This document shows positions 1-11,150 of a stretch of DNA of 49,051 bases, one piece after another. Below the pieces are notes generated by a model. The model made no database searches, had not been told where the DNA came from, and saw only the letters and a list, made by a program, of their open reading frames with translations. The DNA comes from Zygnema cylindricum. Lineage: Eukaryota; Streptophyta; Zygnematophyceae; Zygnematales; Zygnemataceae. The stretch is taken from positions 1-49,051 of the forward strand of contig JBBHKE010002239.1 in assembly GCA_037447655.1 (NCBI GenBank). Direction: 5' to 3'. Made by a program: the position numbers and the translations under genes. Each line of letters begins with the position of its first letter. Position 1 is the stretch's first letter.

Positions 1-62
<62 letters not shown>

Positions 63-190
63 CCCACGCCCTCTCCACCTCTCCTTTCCTTCTCAGCCTC
101 CTCCCTCCCTCTCTCCCTATATCGCCCCTCCTCTCCTATTCCCTTTCCCTTGTCCCCCCCGCCCCCTCTCCTTTTCCCTCTCCCTCCCGA
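1..190. repeat. (TC)n microsatellite and pyrimidine tract
   Basis: Bases 1-60 are an uninterrupted CT dinucleotide run, followed by about 130 bases of almost pure pyrimidine on the + strand. Similar CT tracts recur in this window next to or inside the Sec14-like genes. No gene is visible here. Confidence 0.95.
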
Positions 191-449
191 TAACGTGTAA
201 CTTGTACGACTAACGTAACAACCACCCATAGTTTTCATTTAGTTCACTGATAGTTCAAATGTACAAAATTATTGGAAACACTATCAGTTACACTCGCACG
301 ATACGATATAATACCCGTACCACAAGTATAAAACGCGCACGATACGTTACACTACGCGTACCTAGTGTTTCATGTTTTTGCACATTTCCACAACAGTAAA
401 CCGTGAATTGCTATCAAGGTTAAGTGGCAAAAACTGAAAAAGGATAATG
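190..449. other. Intergenic, nothing recognised
   Basis: AT-rich sequence with several short CGTAC-containing words but no open frame or repeat boundary I can support. Confidence 0.5.
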
Positions 450-917
450 GCACTCTCCCATTTAACCGAAATTGAGCATGGTTACTTTATTTTTTAGCAA
501 AGGTTTTCCGTACTACTTTCAAAGCGTTCCGCTGTAACGCAATGCAATCGTTACTTTAACTTGTGACGGATGTAGATGACTACAAAACTTGCGACAATTA
601 ACGACGTTTACAAAACAGCGAAGGTTGTAGGTGTATAGTTTCTTGTGATATCGTAGATGTTTAAGGTTTGTGACATTTTGACATCACGCTCACTTCTGAT
701 AGCGTCGACGTCATTAATTCTAAAACTTTACGCCATGGTTCTCGATTTTGTTCGTCGTTTTTCACTCTACTTGCCATTAAAATACATCCAAAGATAGTTG
801 AAAGTAATCTTTTTGGGACATCTGTCACTCGATACAAGTATTGCCGTTTTTCATTGCAAGAACTGTGAGATAGGCGCGGTTGTGGGAGGGGGAGAGAGAA
901 AAAGGCACCTTCATGGA

Positions 918-995
918 CTTAACTTTTGTGAAATGGCAATCCGCTTAACTTTTGTGAAATGGCAATCCGCTTAACTTTTGTGAAATGGCAATCCG
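918..995 (+). repeat. 26-bp tandem repeat x3
   Basis: Three essentially identical 26-bp units (cttaacttttgtgaaatggc plus aatccg) lie head to tail at 918-943, 944-969 and 970-995. They are an expansion inside the dispersed repeat. The related copy near 19.6 kb has a single diverged unit. Confidence 0.9.
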
Positions 996-1107
996 TTGCT
1001 CGAGACCCTTCCACGGCCCCTGCACGGAAAAGAGTATGTACAGGCTGGTAATGGAGAGTGGGTTTTTTTTTGGGTACTCCGCGTACTGCAATTGTTTTTC
1101 AAAAACC

Positions 1108-1257
1108 TCTGACGCGTGCGACAGCGTATGACTATTCGTTCACATTTTCAAACTTTCTCTGACGCGTGCGACAGCGTATGCCTATTCGTTCATATTTTCA
1201 AACTTTCTCTGACGCGTGCGACAGCGTATGCGTATTCGTTCACATTTTCAAACTTTA
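1108..1257 (+). repeat. 50-bp tandem repeat x3
   Basis: Three copies with a 50-bp period, recognised by CTCTGACGCGTGCGACAGCG at 1108, 1158 and 1208. An open frame across them only reflects the repeat and has no family signature. Confidence 0.9.
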
Positions 1258-3381
1258 ATGACGCGAAAGTGGGTCGAAACGCGCTAAACGACAAATTGCA
1301 GTACATTTAAAATTTAAAGGTGACGCAAATTGTACTGTGGTAATTTCATTTTTTTGATACGGCTGCAGATTTTCTCGTTGCGGCCTAAGTTTTGGAATAA
1401 AACGACAGGGAGAAACTCTTACTTTGTCGCATGGGGAAGTGCCATAAGTAACAACTAATAGCGACACATGGTGTACCGTAAAAAGCATCCTGGCGGATGT
1501 AAAATAAACTTTGTACGGTTTAAATTGCGGTTACAGAACAGAAACCAAGCTTCGTAGTTTTCAAAGGGACATACCATCATACTGTATTTTTTTTTTTGTT
1601 TTTCGGACGTCGCTACACTTCATTTTTAGATCGTACGTTTCGTCCATTGATTCTTATCTTCCTCTTAAACCCTATAAAGCACTTATCCGCCGTCTCCATC
1701 ATTATCAAAAGTCTACTTCTCCAATAGCGCAGCCGCCATTTCGACACTTTATTTGTCCACAATCAGTCGATTTTACTTCCAAGATGTCATTTTTTGGTGC
1801 AGACATCATGATTCGTTTTTCTTCTCCTCTCATGTGGTTTTACTTTCTCCAGCTGCAAGAACGACATGGAAGCTAATGATCGGGGGAGTCTCACTTTGTC
1901 GCGTTGTGAGGCTAAGATGGATCGACGTTGAGGGACTTTGACCGACCTTGACATGTGATCTGTCCAGATTTCCATGTTTTTTTTTACTCAGATTTCAGTG
2001 CCTAAGAAAGTAAGTAAATTTGAGTTAATGAGGAATACATTAAAAGAAAATTTGTCATTTTTGTCTTTGATTGAAAGTGTGTTTTAAAATTGTATTGTAA
2101 TTCGTAATGGTTTTTTCCTCTTATGGTTTGAAATACTGGGTGACCCTCCTGAAACTGCGAGGATTCTTAGCTATCTGAAACTCACACTTGAAGTCTTGAG
2201 TTTCTTGTATTTATTTTCTGTTTTTTTCAGAAATGTTTTTCGTTTAAACGGTTTGATTCACTGGGTAGTTTGGAAGTAAGATGTTTTTACTTTTTTGTGA
2301 AGTTGCATTTCATGGTATACTAAGATAAGTTTAAATTCTCTTCCTCTTCTCTCTCTCACTAACTCTCTCACTCACTCTCTCTCTTTCCCCCTTCCCTCCT
2401 TCCTTTCTCTTTCTTTCTTCTCTTTGCGCTTCCAATCCTAAACCCCTTTCATGGTTTGGCGGTGAAATGCAATAATCACTGAATACTTTTCATATCAGAT
2501 CTCTAACATCTTCTTGTTATGTTTGAATCTCAAATTCTGTCTGATGCAGGTATTTTTGGAGAATGAATGATTTTGATGTATTCCAAAGCAGGAAATTGTT
2601 TTTTTCTTTGAAGGGTTAACTTGAATTTCCTGAAAAGGGAAAAAATGGATATCCTGAAAAAAAAAAATTGGGACGTTTTTTCCCCTGACGAGAATGCCGG
2701 AATATGGTCGACACCTGAGACTCACCTGAGGATTTTTTCTATAACTTTAACTCACACCTAAAGTAGTGGTTCTTTTTTTATGTGGAACGCTTCGTGGACT
2801 ATTGTCAGCCTTCAGGTTCGATATTTTTTCTCTTTGTTTTTATGTGAACGCTAGTTTTGATGATATGAGCTCCTGTATTCCGTCGGAATTTTTTATGTTT
2901 TTTATGCGTTGTGTAATGTTTTGGTGGATTATTTTTTTGCGGAATTTTTGTATTTAGTTTAAAGGTTTAACAATCCTGAAGATGTATTTTTTACTTCTTT
3001 TGTGATGTTTGAAGATTTTTTTTTTACTCTTTTTGGTCTTTAAAAGAGTTATCATTTCGTTTTTCTTTAATTCCAATATTGTTGTTCTTACGTTTTCCCT
3101 TTTTGTTTGTTATAACCCATCTAGTTACAGTTTGTTTTTATTTATTTATTTTGAGAATTTTGGTTTTATGGCTTTTTACTTTGGAATGCTTCTTTTCTTA
3201 ATCTATTTTTATAACGAGTAATTCTTTGCTGATTAAATTGTTTTGGAAGGAAATTCGGTGATGGTTGTTATACCACAATCTTATTATTAGATAATATTTT
3301 AATGTACTCATCAATATACCTATCCGAATATTATCTTGTCAATTCCCCTAATCTAATTAAAAAATGTCTTAAGTAAAAATT

Positions 3382-3488
3382 ATCCTAATTTTATCCTTTT
3401 GGAGGGAAATGCGGTGATGATTGTAATATCACAATCCTTACTATTCTGAGCGCAATCTGATGGCGGATCTAAGGGTCTGAGCATCTCC
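3382..3488 (+). repeat. Duplicated ~107-bp block, copy 1
   Basis: This block recurs nearly identically at 4322-4429, including GGAGGGAAATGCGGTGATGA and CTGATGGCGGATCTAAGGGT. A weaker partial copy lies at about 3240-3300. The direct repeats are about 940 bp apart. No coding frame lies between them and the origin is unknown. Confidence 0.85.
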
Positions 3489-4321
3489 TCTCCCAAAGGG
3501 TTTTTTGAATTTCTTTCTTTTCTTCAGTTCCTCTTTTTTCAGTTTTTCCCTTGGCCTTAGCTCTCCCTCAATTTCCCCCTTCTTTCCCCCGGGTTTTCTT
3601 TTCTCCTCAGTTCCTCCTTTTGTCTCAATCTAACCTTTTTGCTCAATTTCTCTTTTCCTGAGTTTCATCTTTTGTGACTGGTTTAAAGCTCTGATTGTGG
3701 CAATTTCGGGAACTGATGCAATTTTCCCCAAATGATCGACTTTGATTCAAAAATTGCATTTTTTGCTCTTTAAAGAGCAGCAAGCCAGAAACTGATCCTC
3801 TTTCGCCACATTATTGAATGGAATTTATTTATATACTTTTTTTATGATATCTGTGTGTATATGTTATATAGTTACAATGTGTTTCAATGGATGGCTAGAT
3901 TGGGTTTTTAATGGAAGTCAGTCTTCCTCAGGAACTGTGTTTTCTTTGCCACAGTTTCAAATGAATTTTATATACACAATTTTTTTCTTGTCACAGGATG
4001 GATTGTTAGAAAATGGCAATTATATACACATTTTTTTGTGCATGTATGCAGGTAGTGTTTTAATAGAGAATTCTTTTCTGTCGGAAATTGATCCTTTTTT
4101 TTGCCACAATTGTTGAAATGCTAGAAAATGTATTTTGGCGTAGTAATTTGTTGCTTCCAAATGTGAATGACGGTGCTTCAAAAGCTGTTCCTTTTCTGGT
4201 TTTGCGCGATATCACATTTGATAATTTTTTAATGGATTTGTTTGAACCTTTCATTGAGTGTCCTCCTTATATGTCGTGATGAGCATTATGATATATTAAT
4301 CTGGGTCTTGTTTTGTTAATT

Positions 4322-4429
4322 TTCCTAATTTAACACTTGGAGGGAAATGCGGTGATGATTATTATATCACAATCCTTACTAATCTGAGCGCAATCTGATG
4401 GCGGATCTAAGGGTCTGAGCATTTCCCTG
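4322..4429 (+). repeat. Duplicated ~107-bp block, copy 2
   Basis: Direct repeat of 3382-3488 with only a few substitutions. It could be two solo fragments of one dispersed family or the edges of a small segmental duplication. Confidence 0.85.
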
Positions 4430-5814
4430 ATAAAAGTAAAAAGAGAACGGAGTTTTGAGTGTTACTACATCAGATGTATATTTTGTTACCTTACTCTATT
4501 TTGTGTGATTTTGTACTTCTCTCTTCATGCCTCCCTCTCTCTATCTCTCCCGTCTCCCTCTCCCTCTTCTCTGTGCTTTTTGTCGCCTAAAATTCTCTCT
4601 GCCTTGCCATTCGTAATGGGTTTAATAGGGCAGGGATCCCCATCGGGCGGAGATCACTCATCTTCTGTTGAGTCGCCGCAAACCAGTCTGTGTCTGTTGG
4701 CGAATTGAGGATGGAATATGTCATTTATATTGTCAGTTTGTCTTTTGTGTTCTCCTAAAAAACTAGGTGTTTTTTGTCTTTAAGGACTTTTTACGTTCTT
4801 TGTTTATGCCATCAATGGGATGCTGAGAATCCTGGAGGGTAACTGTTCTTAACAAGCCTGTTGAATTAAAATAATAAAAAAAAATGCATTGGATTGGTGC
4901 AGGTTTGGACTTAAACTTGGTAGGAGTTTGAAGATTGGGAGCGGTCAACTGATAATGGAACTGACATTGGAAGAGAAGCGGTTGACAGTCTGGAGGGAAT
5001 GGAGAAAGGGACACTGATACCTTCAGCAATTTTAGTGTACATCGGCCATCGACTAAGTCAAAACTTTGGTCGCCCTTTTGTTTTACTGAAAAGCATAGAA
5101 TGGAGTTAATATTTTACTTGGAGGGAAAAAATTGCAGTCAGCCTTGTCTCTCCTTGTTTCATATTCTAATTTCGCATTTACATTTATGATCCTTAACTCA
5201 AATAGCTATGGGTAGTGTTTGTCTTAATCAAGGCAAATTCCAGAAGTTAGTTATTGGACTCTATGTAATTATCAAGAGTATCTAATGTTTGAATTGGAGT
5301 GATTTTTGTAAATTTGTGCAGTTCCGCGGTAATTAGTGACTCAAAATAGAAATTACATGTTTCTTTGAAGTTATTAAGATGCAACATTTGGGTAGTAATG
5401 ACAGTTGCTATTTTTTCCAATGTTTTTCACATAATACCGTTTATTTTTATTTTCTAATGGCTTTTGCTGGTGAATGAAGAGCTATCTTTAATTTTACTTA
5501 TGAATGTTAAACTTATTTTGCTGTAGGATTGTCCAAAAGGACATAAAATGTTACTGAAGCTCTAAAAACATGATTGTAAGGGAAAAAATGTTTGCAGGTT
5601 TTTTTGGGATTTTAGGGTCTTTTAGGCTGGGGAATCTTCTGTTGTCCCATTGATTATTGGTATATCAATGCACAATTGTTGGTGTTGTGTATCCTATAAA
5701 AATGTTAACTATATATTGTTTTTCTTAAGTCATCAAATTTCGGCACCAATGCAGAACCACTACTTTTTGGTACTCAATATATTGTAAAACCCCTATCTGA
5801 TATAAGTACATCTT

Positions 5815-6592
5815 TCAGCAGAGGTTCCCATCGGGCATAGTTTATGAGTTATTTCGCGACGTTTTGCCTCCGGAATCAGGTGCCCGGGGTTTTGATATGT
5901 TTTTTCGAGTTTGTTCTCTTATAGCTGGTGGCACTGTCTCCTCTCATATTTGTAATCTCCTCGCGCCTCCCGCCTTGTAGCTGTCACCAAACTCAATGGG
6001 GGAATCTGTCCTATTGCCGTGGGCGAAGTGTTGTACCGATTGGTGGCTCGTGCCATTTGCATCCAGCTCCAACCCGCTTTCCATGATTATTTCTCCTCAT
6101 CAGTTTGGAGTGGCAAACCGGGGAGGTTGCGAAGCTGAGGTCCACGGGATTCGAGTGTTGTTGGATGCCCACCCGGATTATTTAGTCCTTCAAGTTGATG
6201 TTTCTAATGCTTTCAATACAGTGGATCGTAATGCCATTTTATCCGAGCTTATGGCTGCACCTTCTCCAATTGTCCAGATATTTCCTTTTGTGAGGGCCTT
6301 TTATTCTTTGAGCAGCAGCCTCTCTTTTTCCACTGATGGTGATTTGGTCCCCCTTTCTTCCACACCTGGTACTCGTCAGGGCGATCCTCTTGGGGGCCCT
6401 TTGTTTGCCCTTGCTCATTACCGGGCCCTCCGAGCTTCCGCGGCCGCTTTTCCATCTCGCCTTTTCCCTTCAGTTGCGGACGACATACACATTATTGGTC
6501 CTCTCGACCAAGTTTTACCGGCATATACCTTTTTCAAAGATCGTTTGGCCGAACTTGATCTTTCTGTCCATCCCACTAAGTGCGTTGTTTGA
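5815..6592 (+). pseudogene. Reverse transcriptase domain relic (N-part and palm)
   Basis: Bases 5815-5967 read one frame (FPSG..YELFRDVLPPESGARG), 5968-6088 a second (LVAVTKLNGGICPIAVGEVL), and 6090-6589 a third (SPHQFGVANRGGCEAEVHGI). Splitting by single-base losses explains all three. The GG-x-x-PIA-x-GE motif is typical of RT block 1. Palm motif A is QVDVSNAFNTVDR, motif B is TRQGDPLGGPLFAL, and motif C is VADDIHIIG, so all three catalytic aspartates survive although the frame is broken. An in-frame TGA near 6590 ends this part. This is established RT family knowledge applied to visible motifs; the element cannot encode a full protein. Confidence 0.88.
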
Positions 6593-7277
6593 TCTCCCGG
6601 TGCTTTTCCTTCTTCTTTCACTCCCCCTCCAGGTTTTCAAACTCCCCCTCCATCCGAAGAAATTCGTTTGTTAGGTTGCCCGCTCGGTTCTGATCTATAC
6701 ATCAAACAATTTCTTGATTCAGATCTCTAGACAGATTTGTCCCATGTGGATGACCATCCTAACCATTCTGATCCCCAAAGTGGCTTTTGCACTTTTGACC
6801 CGATGTTTCCCTCATCGCCCCTCCTACCTTACTCGTACTTCCCCTCCCACTCCTACTTTTGTGTCGTCCCTTTCTGCATTTGACGATCGCCTCATGGACG
6901 TCCTTCATACTTTGTTAGGTCGTGGGGCTTTTGATTGTGAGTCTAGGCCTGCAGCCCGTATCCAAGTCTCTCTTCCAGTCTATGCAGGTGGTTTGGGTTT
7001 GCTGTCGACGGCTCGTGTTGCTCCCGCTGCCTATTTGGGAAGTTCGTGCCTTGTTGCCTCCATTATTGTCTCTCGTTTTTTGGCTGGGGACACTCCTATT
7101 CTTGCTACCGTCGTACCCCGAGTTTCGGAAGGTGTGCTCGCCTTCCAGCGGTCCCTTCTCGATGCATCTCGTTCTCTTACTCCTGCTGCTATCACGGATA
7201 TGCCAGTTCTTTCCACTCTTGTTTCGACATCAGTAGCACGTGTTCAGGAATCTATTTCAGGTTGTCGCCGCTATTAA
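6593..7277 (+). pseudogene. RT thumb/connection relic
   Basis: Downstream of the TGA the same frame continues to a TAG near 6728. A shifted frame then carries the segment with LSAFDDRLMDVLHTLLG, SLPVYAGGLGLLSTARVAPA and AYLGSSCLVAS up to a stop at about 7277. The AGGLGL..(A/T)..VAPAAYLGS string is characteristic of the region after the palm in this class of single-ORF element. It is not functional because of the shifts. Confidence 0.75.
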
Positions 7278-7422
7278 GTCTGAGCTTCTCGAGGCGCTTC
7301 CTTCTGATACTTCGCGTGCAAGCTTTTTTTCCTGTGGCGGACCTTGTTCCTGAGCTTGGCTATTGGCTATCCCTATCTTATCTACCCTGTGATTCACCCC
7401 GGCTAAATTCACCACGGCCCTT

Positions 7423-8019
7423 AGGTTTCGGCTTGGCCTCTCTCACCCACCTTTGCTTGGCTCTCTTGTTTGCTCATGTGACCACGTTCTTGAGCCCGAC
7501 GGCGTTCATTTGCTTCGTTGCTCCCACGGAGGAGAGTTGATTCAGGCGCACGACAGGATTCGAGACACCATTGCTACTATAGTTTCCGAGGGGGGATATT
7601 CTGTCTGTCGGGAAGTTTCCAACATTATTTCTTCCCGTCGGATTGACATTGTATTACTTGATGGTGCGCGTCGTACATTTGGTGACGTTGTTTTGGCGAA
7701 CCCTACCTCTGATACATTTGTCAATCAGGCAGCTCGACATGTGGGTGTGGCCGCACGCGACGCGGCTAAGAGGAAGGAGCGTGATTATGCCCATCGCCAT
7801 GCTATAGATGGCTTCATTCTGATGGCAGTCAAGATATTTGGTTGTTTGGGTGTGGCTTTGGACGAGTTCGTCCGTGCTTGTGGTCGGCGTTCGTTCGAGC
7901 AGCGGGGACCTGGGATTTCCTTGGTTTCAGTACTTACTACCTTTTACCGTCAACGTTTATCGGTGGCCCTTCAGCGAGTGCAGGCTTTTATCCTCCTTGG
8001 ATCGTCTATTGCGCTATAG
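7423..8019 (+). pseudogene. Zinc-knuckle plus restriction-like endonuclease domain relic
   Basis: The frame opens with RLGLSHPPLLGSLVCSCDH and runs uninterrupted to TAG at 8017-8019. A knuckle reads C-S-C-D-H..D-G-V-H-L-L-R-C, followed about 45 residues later by SSRRIDIVLLDG..GDVVLANPTS. That matches the R/K-x-x-D..D/E spacing of the restriction-like endonuclease seen C-terminal to R2-type reverse transcriptases. It is the best-preserved part of the relic. Assignment as a nuclease follows from position and motif, not from experiment. Confidence 0.75.
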
Positions 8020-8340
8020 ATCGTCGACGTGTCCCGGAACTCCCTCCTCGCGCTCCTTCGAGGTGCGTGGACTTAGGTGGTTGCTTTGCGTAGATTTTTA
8101 GTTATGTTGGGGTTTTGTTGATATGTGTTAGCTCTTTCCTTTGATGTTTCGTTTGTTGGTTTTTTCTTCTTTGGGTGTTTTCCGTCTACTTGCCATCTTT
8201 TCGTGTTTTCGTTGCTTTTGCCTTATTTATTGTTTTTGTTTTTTCCCCCGACATGTAGTTTTTCAGTTTTTTTGCCGTGGTACTTCCTTTTGTTCCCATG
8301 GACTCAAATGGTTTACCATTGCGCTTTTTAATAAAGTCAG

Positions 8341-9259
8341 CCATCACTAAGAAGAGTAAAGGTTAGAGATATGGATCGCTGCATCGATATTCTTATTAAT
8401 TGACGACCCAGTGTGAACAACCTTCTCATATTGCATATGTACTCTATGCTATGTGGTGATATCGATGTAATGAGCTGGCATCATTGCTATGTGGCGATCT
8501 GATTTTCGATATGATTCTGATGTGGCAATCTGATTCTATTTCGTGATTTGATTCTGATTTGGCGATCTGAATCTGATGTGGCGATCTGATTCTGATTTGG
8601 GAGATAGAACAAGGGAAGATTGCGAGAAGGGGAGAGATGCAGAAAGAGTTAGAGGGAGGGGGAGTAAGAGAGGGGGAAAGAGGGAATAAGGGCGAAAGTT
8701 TAGGAGGAAGAAAGTGGCATTCACTTGCACTCTTGTCCCTACACCCCTCCTTCCTCTCTCCGTTTCGCGTACCTTGCTTCCCTTTCTTTCTACCCTGCCC
8801 TCGAAATCTCTCTGCCCCGCCCTTGAAACTGGGATTAAGCCGTTCGGGTTAGGGCCCCTTTGGGAGGGAGTGAGATAGGTACCATCTTCTTCTCCTCTCC
8901 TACCTCTCCCTCAACACCTCCCATTCTCTCTAGTTCCCTCTCTCTCTCCTTCTCCCCTTCTCCCTCCCTTGTTTACCTCTCAACCCCCTTTCCTCCCTGC
9001 CTCCCTCCTATATTGTCAAATGGGAGGCGTTCCTCTTCCGATCTCTCCCTCCCTCCCCTCCCTCCACTCCCTCCCCTCTCCTTTCCTCGAGCCTCCCTCC
9101 TCCCCTGTTCTCACCTCCCTCCCTCCCTCCAACCTTTCGCCTCCCCTTCCGACAATCCGAAGTCCATTTACCACATCCACGCGGATATCGGGCGATTACC
9201 GCATCACATTCACACATCCATTATCGCCACATCATCAGGTATTTTTATATATTTATTTT
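8341..9259. repeat. Low-complexity block (GATCTGATTCTGAT-type repeats, then purine and pyrimidine tracts)
   Basis: 8490-8600 contains a degenerate ~20-bp repeat built on TGTGGCGATCTGATTCTGAT. 8600-8720 is purine-rich, and 8730-9150 is CCCTCC-rich pyrimidine. Frames read from it are Ser/Pro/Leu or Gly/Arg/Glu nonsense. No gene. Confidence 0.75.
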
Positions 9260-9428
9260 GTATACATTGTTTTAGAAGGTTAAAATTGACTATTTTTGTA
9301 TGCATTGTTTCAAAAAGGTAAAATCGATTTTTTTGTAAACATTGTTCCAGAAGGGTAAAACCTATTTTATTGTATACATCGACGCAAAAGGGTAAAATTG
9401 ACATTTTTGTGTACATCATTTCAGAATT
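9260..9428 (+). repeat. ~38-bp tandem repeat, about 4.5 copies
   Basis: Copies begin with gta(t/a)(a/g)cattg at 9260, 9298, 9335, 9372 and 9411, each containing agaaggGTAAAATtgac. They are diverged, so this is an old array. Confidence 0.85.
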
Positions 9429-9472
9429 TGCGTCGATATCGGAAGTTGGTTTATTTGATGCCATACGCATTA

Positions 9473-9590
9473 CTCCTAAAAATATGGCGGTAATACAATC
9501 TCTAGTGTTTTTCTCCTAAATAAATGGCGGTAATGTAATCTCTCATATTTTTCTCTTAAAAATATGACGGCTATGTAATCTCTATTATTT
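9473..9590 (+). repeat. 40-bp tandem repeat x3
   Basis: ATGGCGGTAATACAATCTCT-like units recur at 9484, 9524 and 9564, separated by ttttctcctaaa. Array length is about 3 units. The following ~290 bases up to 9892 hold nothing I recognise. Confidence 0.85.
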
Positions 9591-9900
9591 TTCATACGGG
9601 TTATGTGTGAAACGAATACTTGATTCTTCATTTTGCATTTAACCATCTTTTATGGCATTTCAGAGGATTTTTGGGTCTAATTGGGGAATTCATATTGTTG
9701 ATTGTATGTTGCGTCTGCTTTAACCTTTTTGGCGGCATTCCAGTACGTTTCAGGGTTTTTTTTGTGCAATATTATATGGCAAAGGTGATGGATAATGAGA
9801 TATGGATATTTTAGGGATTGGTGGACGGCGCTGTGTAGATGCAACAGTAAAAACTGTTTGAAAAATTGTGCAATTTCTTGCCTCCACCAATGCTCAAAAT

Positions 9901-10205
9901 CATATTTCAAAAGTAGGCATTTTTATGGTAGGCCTTTGGTCGGCGCCTTTATCGTAAGTTGTGTTAAGGGATTTTCATGTGATCTTTTTAGATCGCTACT
10001 TTGATCAGCAACCGTCGATCGTCCAAATCTGACGGTGTAAATAAAAAAAATTGGTCCGAATGTTTTAATTGGTCCAATTTTTGGTCCGAATGTTTTAATT
10101 GGTCCGAATAGGTACGAATACAATATGGGTCTTAAGGTCATATTGTATGTTTTGCTTACAATAGGCATATTGTATGGGCCTACTTTCACCTACTTTTGAA
10201 CTATG
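9901..10205 (+). mobile_element. hAT-like MITE, copy 1 (305 bp)
   Basis: The termini are CATATTTCAAAAGTAGGC and, inverted, CATAGTTCAAAAGTAGG, so ends are CA..TG. An exact 8-bp target duplication CTCAAAAT flanks it at 9893-9900 and 10206-10213. An 8-bp duplication with CA/TG ends is the hAT superfamily hallmark. No transposase frame is present, so it is non-autonomous. Copy 2 lies 66 bases downstream in the opposite orientation. Confidence 0.9.
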
Positions 10206-10271
10206 CTCAAAATAAACATTTTCCGTGTGAAATAGTTTAAGTATGACACGAAAGAATACAAGGGGAGAAAC

Positions 10272-10534
10272 CATAGTTCAAAAGTAGGTGAAAGTAGGCC
10301 CATACAATATGCCTATTGTACACAAAACATACAATATGCCCTTAAGACCCATATTGTATTGGTCGCAAAATGAAAAAAAATAACAGGGTTGAGTTGCACA
10401 TCGTTCGATAGAGAATTAAACGTCATCGGACGGTCGCTGATCAAAGTAGCGATCTAAGAAGATCACATGAAAAGCCCATAACACAACTTGCGCCTACCAA
10501 AGTCCTACCATATAACGCCTACTTTTGAACTATG
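10272..10534 (-). mobile_element. hAT-like MITE, copy 2 (263 bp, inverted)
   Basis: Inverted relative to copy 1 and starting and ending with CATAGTTCAAAAGTAGG and its complement. An exact 8-bp duplication GGAGAAAC flanks it at 10264-10271 and 10535-10542. Internal sequence matches the reverse complement of copy 1, for example the ATACAATATGCC, GATCTAAGAAGATC-like and GATCAAAGTAGCGATCTA words. Together the two copies form a ~300-bp foldback. Confidence 0.92.
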
Positions 10535-10542
10535 GGAGAAAC

Positions 10543-11143
10543 TGAGAAATTATTATGTTTTTCTCAACAACGTAGGTTTCAATTTACGAAGTTTGGGAAA
10601 TGAGAGCGAAAGTCCTTGGACCCTTGCATATTTTTTTAACGTTTATGACCGTACGTTTCGTTTTTTCGTTCTGCTTTGGCCTATTCGAAACTCAGGGTAC
10701 ATATGTACTTTTAAAAACAATTTTGACGGTGGATTATATTATTTTTGATTCGTGTGAAGTATATTCTAGATTGGCTGCATGCTCAGTCGTTTGAGTTAAT
10801 TTGACTCTCGAGTTCGCTTCCTTTTTTGTACGAATCATGATAGAAATCACTAGAATACAAAAATTGTAATGGTGCTTGCATGGCGACTCGATTTTTTTAT
10901 TCAGTGACAAGTACAAACATTTTACGGCTCATTAAATACACGAGAAAAATTACAAGGAAAAGGACAAATTTTGGCAGTGAGCCAGAGAGAGGAGCATCCT
11001 AAAATTTGTTTTGATACAAATAAAGTTCCGACGGCTTCGTTCATTGAATATGCACAGAAATGACAAATAAAAGAGACAAATTTTCGTACACAAGGATAGC
11101 ATATGAACCTATGAAGACAAAGGCGGTTTATTTTGCAAGAAAA
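10543..11143. other. Intergenic, nothing recognised
   Basis: AT-rich DNA between two transposons. No family motif, tandem repeat or terminal repeat is seen. Confidence 0.5.
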
Positions 11144-11150
11144 TACTGTA

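Larger units (their letters stand above)
450..1465. repeat. Dispersed ~1 kb repeat, copy 1
   Basis: This block is collinear with 19090-20060. Shared landmarks in order are the Ttttttagc(a/g)aag motif, a GTGACGGATGTAG word, a TTGTGACATTTTGAC word, a CGTCGACGTCA word, a CGCCATGGTT word, a TGGGTTTTTTTTGG/GTACTCCGCG stretch and a GTGGGTCGAAA..GCGCTAAACG stretch. Copy 1 has two local expansions, a 26-bp unit three times and a 50-bp unit three times, not seen as such in copy 2. No intact coding frame is present. I cannot tell whether it is an LTR, a MITE or another repeat type, because terminal repeats and target duplications are not evident. Confidence 0.75.
1466..5814. other. Gene-free AT-rich intergenic DNA
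   Basis: No conserved coding signal was found on either strand. Open frames are short, T-rich and without family motifs. The stretch contains CT-rich patches (2340-2430, 4505-4600, where a scan reads serine/leucine-rich nonsense) and the duplicated 107-bp block listed separately. Nothing else is recognised. Confidence 0.6.
5815..8340 (+). mobile_element. Decayed non-LTR retrotransposon with C-terminal restriction-like endonuclease (R2-like architecture)
   Basis: The coding relic reads, in order, an RT N-part, palm motifs, thumb/connection, a cysteine/histidine knuckle and a PD-(D/E)XK-like nuclease, but across several frames. At least two one-base frameshifts (about 5968 and 6090), stops near 6590 and 6728, and further shifts near 6800 and 7270 break it. 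The architecture (single ORF, no N-terminal APE endonuclease seen, C-terminal nuclease after a C-x-C..H..C knuckle) is that of REL-type elements and not plant L1 elements. The 3' end is AT-rich and finishes near TTTTTAATAAA at 8326-8336. The 5' end is missing or unrecognisable, and no target duplication was found. Confidence 0.85.

Noticed and set aside
5996-6088. ATG at 5996 as the true start of a reverse transcriptase gene
   Set aside because: The first ~30 codons are out of frame. Conserved RT residues upstream continue in another frame, so this is a frameshifted relic with no real start here.
9260-9590. CRISPR-like array
   Set aside because: Units are contiguous and diverged without distinct spacers, in a plant nuclear context. 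Ordinary minisatellites.
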